A stretch of DNA of 13,917 bases from Parcubacteria group bacterium GW2011_GWB1_37_13 (GCA_000990145.1 LBSW01000032.1:1-13917), one strand, 5' to 3'; numbered from the stretch's first letter, positions 1-7,042 are shown. Notes: a model not told the origin generated them from the letters alone. Made by a program: numbers and translations.

Positions 1-816
1 CATAAAGATGTGCCTGCGCCGGATGTAAACACAACGGCAGAAATAATGGCTTGGATGACAGATGAATTTGAAAAAATATCAGGCGATAAGTCTCGAGCTA
101 CATTTACAGGCAAACCGATAGAAGAGGGCGGATCAGAAGGACGTGAGAAAGCTACAGGTTTGGGTGGGTTTTATGTTTTTGATACTCTTCAAAAAAAGCT
201 TGGACTTCCAGAAAAATGCAAGATAGTGATCCAAGGTTTTGGTAATGTGGGAAGAAATACAGCGCGAATTTTTGCCGAAAATGGACATATCGTGACAGTA
301 GTATCTGATTCTAAGAGCGCAATATTTAAAAAAGATGGACTAAATTTAGAAAAAGTTGAAGCTCACAAGAAAAACACCGGTGGTTTGAAAGATTTTCCGG
401 AAGCGAAGAATATTACAAATGCGGAATTACTAGAGCTTCCTTGCGACCTTCTAATCCCAGCCGCTTTTGAGAATGTTATAACTGATGCCAACGCTAATAA
501 AATCAGAGCTAAAGCAATTTTAGAGCTTGCCAACGGGCCTATAACGCCTGAAGCGGATGAAATTTTATTTAAGAGGAATATTCCTGTGATACCGGATATA
601 TTGGCGAATTCCGGAGGGGTAACAGTATCGTATTTTGAATGGGACCAGAATTTAAAAAACGAACATTGGACGGAAAAAGAAATTTTTGAAAAATTAAAAC
701 CAAAAATGGAAGAAGCTTCTGGAAAAATATTAGAAAAAGCTCGCGAATCAAAAACGTCTCTCCGTATGGGCGCCTTTATCTTAGCGCTTGAAAGAATTCA
801 AAAGAAAATGCTATAA
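1..816 (+). CDS. gdhA: Glu/Leu/Phe/Val-type glutamate dehydrogenase, C-terminal 271 residues (5' end outside window)
   Basis: The enzyme interconverts glutamate and 2-oxoglutarate plus ammonia with NAD(P) in the cytoplasm. The frame is open from base 1, so the gene begins upstream; the GTG at 10 is only an internal valine codon. Visible family motifs are PAPDVNT at the left edge (its Asp is the conserved catalytic Asp), GGSEGREKATG around residues 43-53, a Rossmann dinucleotide fold with GFGNVG near residue 80, and LANSGGVTVSYFEW near the C-terminus, which closes the active site. Family members are about 410-430 residues, so roughly the first third, including the catalytic Lys, is missing from view. 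The stop TAA at 814-816 lies inside the -10 box of the promoter I assign to the downstream tRNA-Val. Family identification is firm; the NAD versus NADP preference cannot be read. Confidence 0.95.
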   Translation, partial: HKDVPAPDVNTTAEIMAWMTDEFEKISGDKSRATFTGKPIEEGGSEGREKATGLGGFYVFDTLQKKLGLPEKCKIVIQGFGNVGRNTARIFAENGHIVTVVSDSKSAIFKKDGLNLEKVEAHKKNTGGLKDFPEAKNITNAELLELPCDLLIPAAFENVITDANANKIRAKAILELANGPITPEADEILFKRNIPVIPDILANSGGVTVSYFEWDQNLKNEHWTEKEIFEKLKPKMEEASGKILEKARESKTSLRMGAFILALERIQKKML

Positions 817-817
817 A
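788..817 (+). promoter_or_regulatory. Promoter for tRNA-Val and tsaD, inside the gdhA 3' end
   Basis: TTGAAA (788-793), an 18-nt spacer and TATAAA (812-817) each match five of six bases of the sigma-70 consensus. Transcription would start near 824, a few bases before the tRNA 5' end at 831. The -10 box overlaps the gdhA stop codon. Confidence 0.6.
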
Positions 818-830
818 TAAGCAAAAAGAA

Positions 831-903
831 GGGCGGCTAGCTCAGTCGGTAGAGCGTGTTTTTGACGTAAACAAGGCCATAGGTTCGATCCCTATGCCGC
901 CCA
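831..903 (+). tRNA. tRNA-Val (anticodon GAC)
   Basis: All four arms fold. The 7-bp acceptor is GGGCGGC (831-837) with GCCGCCC (896-902); the D stem is GCTC/GAGC with a normal GG in the loop; the anticodon stem is 857-861/869-873 with loop TTGACGT, giving anticodon GAC at 864-866; the T stem is 879-883/891-895 with loop TTCGATC. The discriminator is A903. CCA is not encoded; the next bases are CA and then the tsaD ATG at 905. The gene for its own synthetase, valS, lies 1.2 kb downstream. Confidence 0.96.
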
Positions 904-904
904 C

Positions 905-1405
905 ATGAAAATTTTAAGCATTGAAACATCCTGCGATGACACCGCAATAAGCATAATGGAGGCAAAAGGAGGCGTCAGTAACGCCTCCTTTTGGGTATTG
1001 GCCAACAACTCAAACTCGCAAATAAATATTCATATTCCTTATGGAGGAGTATACCCAAAGCTCGCAAAAAGAGAGCATACCAAAAACTTGCCCATCGTAT
1101 TGGAAGCGTGTCTGGAACAAGCAAAGTTGGAAAAAAAAGAAAAGCCGATAGATGCGATAGCCGTAACTTATGGCCCAGGATTGGAAATGTGTCTTTGGGA
1201 AGGCATCATTTTTGCGCAAGAATTAGCGAAAAAATGGAATGCGCCGGTCATACCCGTAAATCATATGGAAGGACATATTTTTTCGGTTTTTGGAAGAAAT
1301 AATGGAAAATTTAAAATTCCCAAAATAGAGTTCCCTATTCTCTCTCTTCTCGTTTCCGGCGGGCATACTCAACTTGTATTGACCAAAAAAAGGATGCAAT
1401 ACTAG
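905..1405 (+). pseudogene. tsaD: tsaD (tRNA t6A37 threonylcarbamoyltransferase), N-terminal fragment
   Basis: TsaD (YgjD/Kae1/Gcp family), with TsaB and TsaE, transfers threonylcarbamoyl to A37 of ANN-decoding tRNAs. This piece carries the conserved start MKILSIETSCDDTA, the metal-ligand motif HMEGH (His120 and His124), a GPGLE glycine loop near residues 90-94 and SGGHTQ at 151-156. It runs normally to MQY and then hits TAG at 1403-1405. That stop is created by the terminal repeat of an inserted element that starts at 1402. The ATG at 905 is the only start fitting the family N-terminus; it sits one base after the tRNA-Val discriminator, so there is no room for a ribosome-binding site. The rest of the gene resumes near 1618 in another reading frame. 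A seven-A run at 1385-1391 would need a +1-type slip to join the frames. Confidence 0.9.
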
Positions 1406-1501
1406 GATTTTGCGCGAGAGAAGCATTGCGCAGGCTGACGAGCCGAGCATAGCAAATTTTCAGCAGAAAATTATGCGCGCTGAATCCGCGCAAGATCCTA
1501 G
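1402..1501 (+). repeat. Structured palindromic element, copy 1 (inside tsaD)
   Basis: A 100-bp unit bounded by 15-bp inverted repeats that match at 14 of 15 positions: CTAGGATTTTGCGCG at 1402-1416 and the complement of CTAGGATCTTGCGCG at 1487-1501. Inside are two further hairpins: GGCT-GACG-AGCC (1433-1444) and AATTTTC-AGCA-GAAAATT (1455-1472), with a GCGCA/TGCGC pairing enclosing both. tsaD coding similarity stops exactly at its left boundary. It is related to copy 2 in the opposite orientation. No transposase is present; I cannot name a known family. Confidence 0.75.
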
Positions 1502-2060
1502 CTTCTTCAATCGGGAAAAGGAAAATCAAACTTTTCCGGGTCGCAATTTTTTTACTAAAAAATTTGCTCAGTCCTCGGGCCGTCGCCCTGCGGAGTCCCG
1601 TCAAAGTTTATTTTCCTTTTCCCTTCCCCGCCCAATGCTCCACAGCAAAAATCTTGATTTCTCCTTTGCGGGATTAAAAACCGCTGTTTTTTATTTGATT
1701 AAAAAAATTGGAAAACTGAACAAGAAAATCAAAAGTGAAATTGCTCTGGAGTTTGAAAATTCAGCCATAGAATGTCTAGTTTATAAAACACAAAAAGCTA
1801 TAGAAAAATACGATATAAAAACTCTAATAGTAGCAGGAGGAGTTGCTTGCAATACGCATTTACAAAGAGAAATTAAAAAAGCTATGGGTAAAAAAATCAA
1901 ACTACTATTCCCCGCAAAAGGATTGGCAGGAGATAATTCTCTAATGATCGGCATCGCCGGATATTCAAATTATATAAAAAACAAAAACCTGTCTACCAAC
2001 AAAACAGGAAAAGTTCAAAAATTGGGCAGTATAAAAGCAGTCGGCAATCTTAAACTTTAA
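1410..2060 (+). pseudogene. tsaD: tsaD, C-terminal fragment preceded by repeat-derived codons
   Basis: True TsaD sequence resumes at about 1618 with FSLPRPM and continues through DFSFAGLKTAVFYLI, AGGVACN (the nucleotide-binding glycine motif) and GDNSLMIG to the TAA at 2058-2060. The roughly 70 codons before it are read out of the two palindromic repeats and have no TsaD character. This frame happens to contain no stop through the whole insert, giving one long open frame. Between the N and C fragments the family normally has about 45 residues, including the conserved DDAxGEAFDKxAxxLGLxYPGGP segment; these are absent, not merely displaced. Even a perfect splice or frameshift would therefore not restore a normal TsaD. 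The frame starts only at internal ATGs, so separate translation is doubtful. Confidence 0.85.
1513..1623 (-). repeat. Structured palindromic element, copy 2, inverted relative to copy 1
   Basis: A 111-bp unit closed by 21-22-bp inverted repeats (1513-1534 and 1603-1623) that match except for one extra C at 1527. Read on the - strand it carries the same internal plan as copy 1: hairpin GGGC-GACG-GCCC (1577-1588), then GAGCAAATTTT, then an AT hairpin (1545-1565), then TTGCG. The stem bases differ from copy 1 but still pair, and the GACG loop is kept. The two copies are separated by 11 bp (1502-1512). The outermost right-arm bases also encode the start of the resumed tsaD similarity. Confidence 0.72.
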
Positions 2061-2062
2061 CC

Positions 2063-2092
2063 TCGCCAAAGGACGGATAAGTATGATATTAT
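2063..2092 (+). promoter_or_regulatory. Possible valS promoter placing the start site at the ATG
   Basis: TCGCCA (2063-2068), an 18-nt spacer and TATTAT (2087-2092), five of six to TATAAT, stand 6 nt before the valS ATG at 2099. A start site there would give a leaderless mRNA. The -35 match is weak, so this is a candidate only. Confidence 0.35.
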
Positions 2093-2098
2093 TTGAAT

Positions 2099-4351
2099 AT
2101 GCACGAAAAACTGCTTAAACCCTATAACCCAAAAGAAACTGAAGAAAGAATATATAAATTATGGGAAGATAGCGGTTTTTTTAATCCCGACGTTTGCGTA
2201 GAAAAAGGAATAACAAAAATTGATGCTCCGCATTTTTCTATAGTTCTCCCCCCGCCGAATGTAACTGGAAATTTACACACAGGACACGCGCTGATGCTTG
2301 TAATTGAGGATATTATGGTTCGTTACGCGCGAATGCAGGGTAAAAAAACTCTCTGGCTTCCGGGCACAGACCACGCTGCCATAGCCACACAATCAAAAGT
2401 TGAAAGTTTGCTGGAAAAAGAAGGAATTCGCAAAAATGGTATTGGCCGTGAAAAATTTTTGAAACACGTAGAATCATTTGCAAAAGAATCTCACGATATA
2501 ATTGTTAATCAAGCAAAAAAAATGGGAGCTTCGTTGGATTGGTCTCGCGAGGCGTTTACCTTGGATGATGCTCGCAATCTTGCCGTCAAAACTGCATTCA
2601 AAAAAATGTATGATGATGGTCTTATTTATCGGGGCCACAGAATTGTCAATTGGGATCCAAAAGGACAAACAACAATTTCGGACGATGAAATAGTTTATGA
2701 AGAAAGAAAAAGTAAATTTTATACTTTCAAATACGGGCCTTTTGAAATAGGCACAGCCAGACCGGAAACAAAATTCGGAGATAAATATGTGGTTATGCAT
2801 CCGGATGATAAGCGCTATAAGAAATATACTGACGGCCAAAAAATAAAACTGGAGTGGATAAATGGCCCCATAGAGGCTACTGTGGTAAAAGATGAGGCGA
2901 TAGATATGAAGTTTGGGACAGGAGTAATGACGATAACTCCTTGGCACGACAATACGGATTTTGAGATTGCTGAAAAACACAAATTAGATAAGGAACAGAT
3001 TATTGACAAGTATGGAAAATTGCTTCCGATTGCGGGTGAATTTTCGGGGATGAAAATTTCCGATGCCAGAGAAAAAATTGTTGAAAAATTAAAAGCCAAG
3101 AGATTGCTTGTTTCCGTTGATGAAAATTACATAAATCGAGTTGCCACTGCCGAAAGAACTAATGGAATTATTGAACCTCAAATTATGCTTCAATGGTTTG
3201 TTGATGTAAATAAAAAAATTTCTATACGCGGAAATAAATCACTCAAGGAGTTAATGTTTGAACCCGTCCGCGAAGGTAAAATAAAAATTATTCCAAATCA
3301 TTTTGAAAAAGTTTATTTTAATTGGATTGAAAATTTGCGAGACTGGTGCATATCCAGACAGCTTTGGTATGGGCATAGAATACCTGTTTGGTATCACGAA
3401 CCAATATGTATACCAAGGGTTGGAAAAGAAGATCAAATTAGTAAATGTTTGGAAATAATAGTAAATGGAGAAAAACCAGTTTGTGAATATTGTGACGCAA
3501 ATTATGTGCAAGACGAAGATACTTTGGACACATGGTTTTCCTCTGGACTTTGGACTTTTTCAACACTTGGTTGGCCGGAGAAAACAAAAGACCTAGAAAC
3601 ATATCACCCTACCACAATTCTTGAAACAGGATATGATCTTATCTTTTTCTGGGTTGCTCGTATGATTCTTATGTCGCAATATTTGCTCGGCGAAGTGCCT
3701 TTTGAAAATGTGTATCTGCATGGAATGGTGCGGACAGCCGATGGAAAAAAAATGTCCAAGTCGCTTGGGAAAAAAGCCATCGATCCATTGGATATTATTA
3801 AAAAATATGGAAACGACGCGCTGCGTATGGCAATGATTGTCGGCAACACGCCGGGCAATGATTTAAAGCTGGATGAAAATGACATTCGCGGTTATGGAAA
3901 ATTTGATAATAAAATTTGGAACGCTTCCAGATTTGTCCTAGAACAAATAAAAGATCTTGATATAAAAAATTTACAAAAATTGGATGAAGAAGACAAGAAA
4001 AGCGATGAAGAGCTAAAAAAACTGCTTGCTGAAATTACAAAAGAGCTGAATGATTTTAAATTTTCTATTGTTGCCGAAAAGGTTTATCATTATTTTTGGC
4101 ATACTTTCGCCGATATTATTATTGAACGATCAAAGAAAAAAATTCTAGAAAATAAAAATGCAAATTCAGCCAAAATACTTCTCTATACGCATCTTACTAC
4201 CCTGCTCAAAGTCTTGCACCCATTTGTGCCTTTTATTACAGAAGAAATCTGGTCGATGATGCCTTCCGCTCAATCAACGGATGGAAAAAATAAAAAAAAT
4301 CTTTTAATGGTTGAAAAATGGCCCTCTCAATCGGCGGGTAAACCATGCTGA
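2099..4351 (+). CDS. valS: Valyl-tRNA synthetase
   Basis: A cytoplasmic class I synthetase that charges tRNA-Val. The Rossmann fold opens with PPPNVTGNLHTGHAL; HTGH, the HIGH-type ATP motif, is at residues 60-63. The CP1 editing region includes the WDPKGQTTISDDEIVYEE and TARPETKFGD stretches. DEDTLDTWFSSGLWTFSTLGWP follows, and KMSKS starts at residue 551. A helical anticodon-binding domain ends with PFVPFITEEIWSMMP. I chose the ATG at 2099; a TTG at 2093 would add two residues. At 750 residues it is much shorter than the 860-950 usual in other bacteria and stops where the C-terminal coiled-coil tail would begin. The stop TGA overlaps the ATG of the next gene by 7 nt (ATGCTGA), so the two are translationally coupled. 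No ribosome-binding site is visible. Confidence 0.97.
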   Translation: MHEKLLKPYNPKETEERIYKLWEDSGFFNPDVCVEKGITKIDAPHFSIVLPPPNVTGNLHTGHALMLVIEDIMVRYARMQGKKTLWLPGTDHAAIATQSKVESLLEKEGIRKNGIGREKFLKHVESFAKESHDIIVNQAKKMGASLDWSREAFTLDDARNLAVKTAFKKMYDDGLIYRGHRIVNWDPKGQTTISDDEIVYEERKSKFYTFKYGPFEIGTARPETKFGDKYVVMHPDDKRYKKYTDGQKIKLEWINGPIEATVVKDEAIDMKFGTGVMTITPWHDNTDFEIAEKHKLDKEQIIDKYGKLLPIAGEFSGMKISDAREKIVEKLKAKRLLVSVDENYINRVATAERTNGIIEPQIMLQWFVDVNKKISIRGNKSLKELMFEPVREGKIKIIPNHFEKVYFNWIENLRDWCISRQLWYGHRIPVWYHEPICIPRVGKEDQISKCLEIIVNGEKPVCEYCDANYVQDEDTLDTWFSSGLWTFSTLGWPEKTKDLETYHPTTILETGYDLIFFWVARMILMSQYLLGEVPFENVYLHGMVRTADGKKMSKSLGKKAIDPLDIIKKYGNDALRMAMIVGNTPGNDLKLDENDIRGYGKFDNKIWNASRFVLEQIKDLDIKNLQKLDEEDKKSDEELKKLLAEITKELNDFKFSIVAEKVYHYFWHTFADIIIERSKKKILENKNANSAKILLYTHLTTLLKVLHPFVPFITEEIWSMMPSAQSTDGKNKKNLLMVEKWPSQSAGKPC

Positions 4352-5049
4352 CAGACGATCCTAAAATTATAGCTTTAGCGTTTATAGGCGGAATTATTCC
4401 TTCTCTTTTGTGGTTATGGTTCTGGCTGAAAGAGAATAAAAAAAATCCCGAACCAAAAGGAATTCTCACAATAGTTTTTATTATGGGCATGCTGGCCGTT
4501 ATTTTTGTTCTGCCAATTCAAAAATTTATACAAGGAAATGTTGATTCAAACGAATTGAAATTCATTCTATGGGCAAGCGCGGAAGAAATAATAAAATATC
4601 TTGCTGTTATAATCGTCCTTTATAAAACAACTTACGCCGATAAACCGATAGATTGGCCAATTTATCTAATTACCGCAGCTTTAGGCTTTGCGGCAATTGA
4701 AAATGCCCTATTTTTGATTAAACCGCTTTCGATAGGAGAAAATACCATAAGTCTGCTTACTGGTCAACTTAGATTCCTCGGATCGACGCTTCTTCACACT
4801 GTTTCGAGCGGAATTTTGGGTATTGCGCTGGGTATTTCTTTACATATGGAGGGAGTTAAAAAGAAATTGTATCTTGTCGTTGGTTTTATACTGGCTATTG
4901 CCTTGCATAATGTTTTTAATTTTTTTATAATAAGAGTCAACGAGAATGACGGGAATTATTTTTTAGAAATATTAAAAGTATTTGGTTTCTTGTGGGTCGT
5001 TGCTATTATTGTAATGTTACTCTTTGAAAAAGTAAAAAGAATAAATTAG
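4345..5049 (+). CDS. PrsW-family intramembrane metalloprotease
   Basis: A hydrophobic protein of 234 residues with about seven or eight predicted membrane segments. The family's motifs are present in order: EExxK (Glu80, Glu81, Lys84), FAAIEN (Glu119-Asn120), a histidine in a membrane helix (His151 in LLHTVSSG) and HNVFNF (His188, Asn192). In Bacillus PrsW cleaves the anti-sigma factor RsiW; members elsewhere have varied or unknown substrates, and no anti-sigma factor is in this window. The start overlaps the valS stop by 7 nt, so the gene is probably expressed from the valS mRNA. The Hsp20 gene follows after 76 nt, which loosely suggests an envelope or protein-stress role, but this is inference. 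Confidence 0.88.
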   Translation: MLTDDPKIIALAFIGGIIPSLLWLWFWLKENKKNPEPKGILTIVFIMGMLAVIFVLPIQKFIQGNVDSNELKFILWASAEEIIKYLAVIIVLYKTTYADKPIDWPIYLITAALGFAAIENALFLIKPLSIGENTISLLTGQLRFLGSTLLHTVSSGILGIALGISLHMEGVKKKLYLVVGFILAIALHNVFNFFIIRVNENDGNYFLEILKVFGFLWVVAIIVMLLFEKVKRIN

Positions 5050-5060
5050 ATTTACTTTTG

Positions 5061-5086
5061 TCCCGTTATAAATTCAGCAAACGGGA
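5061..5086 (+). other. Inverted repeat between prsW and hsp20
   Basis: TCCCGTT (5061-5067) pairs with AACGGGA (5080-5086) around a 12-nt loop. No T-run follows, so it is a poor intrinsic terminator. It lies in the leader of the heat-shock gene and could be a regulatory hairpin or an operator; I cannot tell which. Confidence 0.35.
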
Positions 5087-5125
5087 TGTAATGTTTAAAT
5101 ATTATTAATTTAAATTTATAATGGG

Positions 5126-5617
5126 ATGGAAAATAAAAAAAGAAGTCTTTGGGAGAGATTGACCGGAAGCGTTAGTATGGAGGAAGAGGAAGAAAGCGAA
5201 AATCTTAAAAGAGGATCAGCCGGGTCGCACAAAGGAGACAAGAAAGAAAGAAAAAATAACAGCAACTGGATTGAAGAAGAAAACGAAGAAGCTGAATTGG
5301 CAGTGGATGTTTATCAGACTCCGACAGATATTATCGTGCAAACTTTTGTAGCCGGAGTAAAACCGGAAGATTTGGAGTTGTCAATCGCTCGCGATATTAT
5401 CACCATTATCGGCAAACGCGAAGAGAATCGGAATATAGATGAAGGAAATTATTTTAATAAAGAACTTTACTGGGGAAAATTTTCTCGCACTATTTCACTC
5501 CCTAAAGAAGTGGAGCCGGAAGAAGTCGAAGCGACAGAAAAACACGGACTTCTTACCATTCGCCTTCAAAAAGTAGACAAGGAAAAAACAAATAACGTAA
5601 AAGTGAGATCAATCTAA
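5126..5617 (+). CDS. Small heat-shock protein, Hsp20/alpha-crystallin family
   Basis: An ATP-independent holdase chaperone that binds unfolding proteins in the cytoplasm. Residues 1-55 are a charged, Glu/Lys-rich arm starting ENKKRSLWERLTGS. The alpha-crystallin domain runs from about 56 to 150, with DVYQTPTDIIVQTFVAG, a WGKFSRTISLP strand near 116-126 and the late HGLLTIRL strand (140-147) that carries the G-x-L signature. The length of 163 residues is normal for the family. TATAAT occurs at 5117-5122 but is only 3 nt from the ATG, so it would start transcription inside the gene; I do not count it as a firm promoter. The gene converges on tRNA-Phe with 13 nt between them and no terminator. 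Confidence 0.94.
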   Translation: MENKKRSLWERLTGSVSMEEEEESENLKRGSAGSHKGDKKERKNNSNWIEEENEEAELAVDVYQTPTDIIVQTFVAGVKPEDLELSIARDIITIIGKREENRNIDEGNYFNKELYWGKFSRTISLPKEVEPEEVEATEKHGLLTIRLQKVDKEKTNNVKVRSI

Positions 5618-5630
5618 GAAAATTTCATTG

Positions 5631-5704
5631 TGCTGGGAGGCAGATTTGCACTGCCCACCCTTCGCTCTTCAGGCGAATGCTCTAACTACCTGAGCTATCC
5701 CAGC
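5631..5704 (-). tRNA. tRNA-Phe (anticodon GAA), with non-canonical D- and T-loops
   Basis: On the - strand the acceptor GCTGGGA pairs with TCCCAGC over 7 bp, the D stem is GCTC/GAGC, the anticodon stem TTCGC/GCGAA encloses CTGAAGA, and the T stem is GGCAG/CTGCC; discriminator A. Two normally invariant positions differ. The D-loop AGGTAGTTA has A where G18 is expected, and the T-loop TGCAAAT has G where U55 is expected. Position 37 is G rather than the usual bacterial A. CCA is not encoded; the next bases are CAATG. Confidence 0.93.
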
Positions 5705-5740
5705 GTTCCGCTTCTCCATAGTACTAAAAACAATATAATC

Positions 5741-5998
5741 TTATTTTTTAAAACCCTGAATTGCTTGGTTAAAATTATCCAGATCGCTTTTCGCTCCGCT
5801 ATATACGCCCATTAACTGATCAATATACGGCTGAATATAATAATAAGCGCCCACTGCAGAACCGATAATCAAAATCCAGTATACAGCCCTCATAATGCTT
5901 GTATAGCGCTGAGAGCGCCTCATAGAATGTAAAATTCTATTATTGTCTTCTGCAAGACTGACACTTCTATTTAAAAGTTCTCTTTCTTCTGGCGACAT
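5741..5998 (-). CDS. Small single-pass membrane protein of unknown function
   Basis: An 85-residue protein. It has a charged N-terminal helix (MSPEERELLNRSVSLAEDNN) and a basic RRSQR patch near 28-32. One membrane-spanning helix covers about residues 38-58 (YWILIIGSAVGAYYYIQPY), followed by a short polar tail ending QGFKK. The basic residues before the helix favour an N-in orientation. Its pattern resembles short uncharacterised proteins I associate with Parcubacteria-type genomes, but I know no function. It stands alone between tRNA-Phe and the defence locus. TAATAT lies 6 nt before the ATG, which could again mean a leaderless mRNA. Confidence 0.72.
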   Translation of the reverse strand: MSPEERELLNRSVSLAEDNNRILHSMRRSQRYTSIMRAVYWILIIGSAVGAYYYIQPYIDQLMGVYSGAKSDLDNFNQAIQGFKK

Positions 5999-6059
5999 AT
6001 GCAGATATTAGCAAAAATATACATAAAAATCAAAATAATGTGCTATATTTTCAGAGGCA

Positions 6060-6088
6060 GGCTCGGTGGGCTCTTGGGGGCTCGGTGG
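6060..6088. repeat. G-rich tandem direct repeat
   Basis: GGCTCGGTGG occurs at 6060-6069 and again at 6079-6088, within a G-rich patch that stands out from the AT-rich surroundings. It is in the 158-bp gap between the small membrane protein and the end of hsdR, where I see no gene. Confidence 0.5.
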
Positions 6089-6157
6089 CAAAGGATTTTC
6101 TGTGGAAATTTGGTTTTAGGGGTTGATTTGGGTCGTCAGGCATAAAGAGATTATAAA

Positions 6158-7042
6158 TTAAGTTTCTTTAGCATAAAGATTTTTTTGAAAATTAAAGAAA
6201 GTAGATCTTATTGACTCAACAGCACCGAGAGCGTTTACAGCATCAGCAATTGCATGATATTTTAAATTCAATAAAATTGGAAGTTTCTCTTCACTCAATT
6301 CTTCAACGCCTTTTTCTTCATACTTTGACAAAACAAAATCTAAAAATTCTTTTTGTTGTTTACCTAGTCCATTAAATATTTTTTCTTTTACTTGTTTCAC
6401 TCGTTCAACTCTTGAGATGGGTGGTGTTAAGAATGAAATATAAGTTAAAACATCAAACAAATCACTCTGTTCTGCATCAATCATTTTCTGCAACATTTCT
6501 AATTCATCTTTACCAAATCCTTTTTCTGCTATCTTTTCTAAAAATGCATTGCGAGTCGTTGGGTTAGACCAAATTTTTCTAAGTTCTTCTTCGCTCTTAA
6601 AAAACTCTGGCATTGCACCAAACATATTATCCATAAATTCTTGAATAGAAATAGGCTTACCATCAGCATTCCAAAAAGAAGTAGCTATCATGTGTTGTAT
6701 CTCTCTTTCCTTACCATCACGCAATTTAATTTTAAGTTTTTTCCTCGGTTCTATTGGAGGTTCTGGTGGAATTGGTGGTTCATCACCGCCCGGACCCTTT
6801 GGCGGTTGAGGCTCTGGTTCTGTTGTTTGGTCTATTGGGTCTCCATCCCATTCTGGGTCAGAAAAATGCTTATAAGCATCAACAAAATCAAGAATTGAAA
6901 AATATTCTTTGCCATCAAAGAGACGAGTTCCACGCCCAATAATTTGCTTAAACTCAATCATGGAATTTACCGGTCTCATCAAAACAATATTTCTAATATT
7001 ACGAGCATCCACGCCAGTTGAAAGTTTTTGTGAGGTAGTCAA
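6158..7042 (-). pseudogene. hsdR: hsdR fragment 3: helicase motif VI and C-terminal domain
   Basis: The 3' third of a type I restriction endonuclease subunit of the EcoEI/COG4096 type. It begins inside the second RecA-like helicase domain (TTSQKLSTGVDARNIRNIV), keeps QIIGRGTR (residues 33-40, helicase motif VI), then has a Pro/Gly-rich linker (about 75-98) and an EcoEI_R_C-like helical domain ending NLYAKET. It is in the same frame as the preceding fragment (7157-7777). The two are separated only by stops TAA at 7157-7159 and TAG at 7070-7072, with 28 codons of good HsdR sequence between them. The ATG at 7042 is an internal methionine, not a natural start. It has no ATP-binding half, so it cannot be active alone. 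Confidence 0.88.

Noticed and set aside
1383..1405. Programmed -1 frameshifting at the A-run (AAAAAAAGG) in tsaD.
   Set aside because: The downstream tsaD frame is +1 relative to the upstream frame, not -1, and the conserved core would still be absent.
1402..1623. A self-splicing intron or intein in tsaD.
   Set aside because: About 45 native codons are missing across the block, so excision would not restore the protein. No group I or II core, homing endonuclease or intein motifs are visible in 222 bp.
5117..5128. TATAAT 3 nt before the Hsp20 ATG as its promoter.
   Set aside because: Transcription would start inside the gene, after the ATG; the N-terminus fits the family, so the true promoter is probably elsewhere or shared with prsW.
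5630..5815. A 61-codon + strand ORF after hsp20.
   Set aside because: It runs across tRNA-Phe on the opposite strand and into the small membrane protein; no protein-like pattern.
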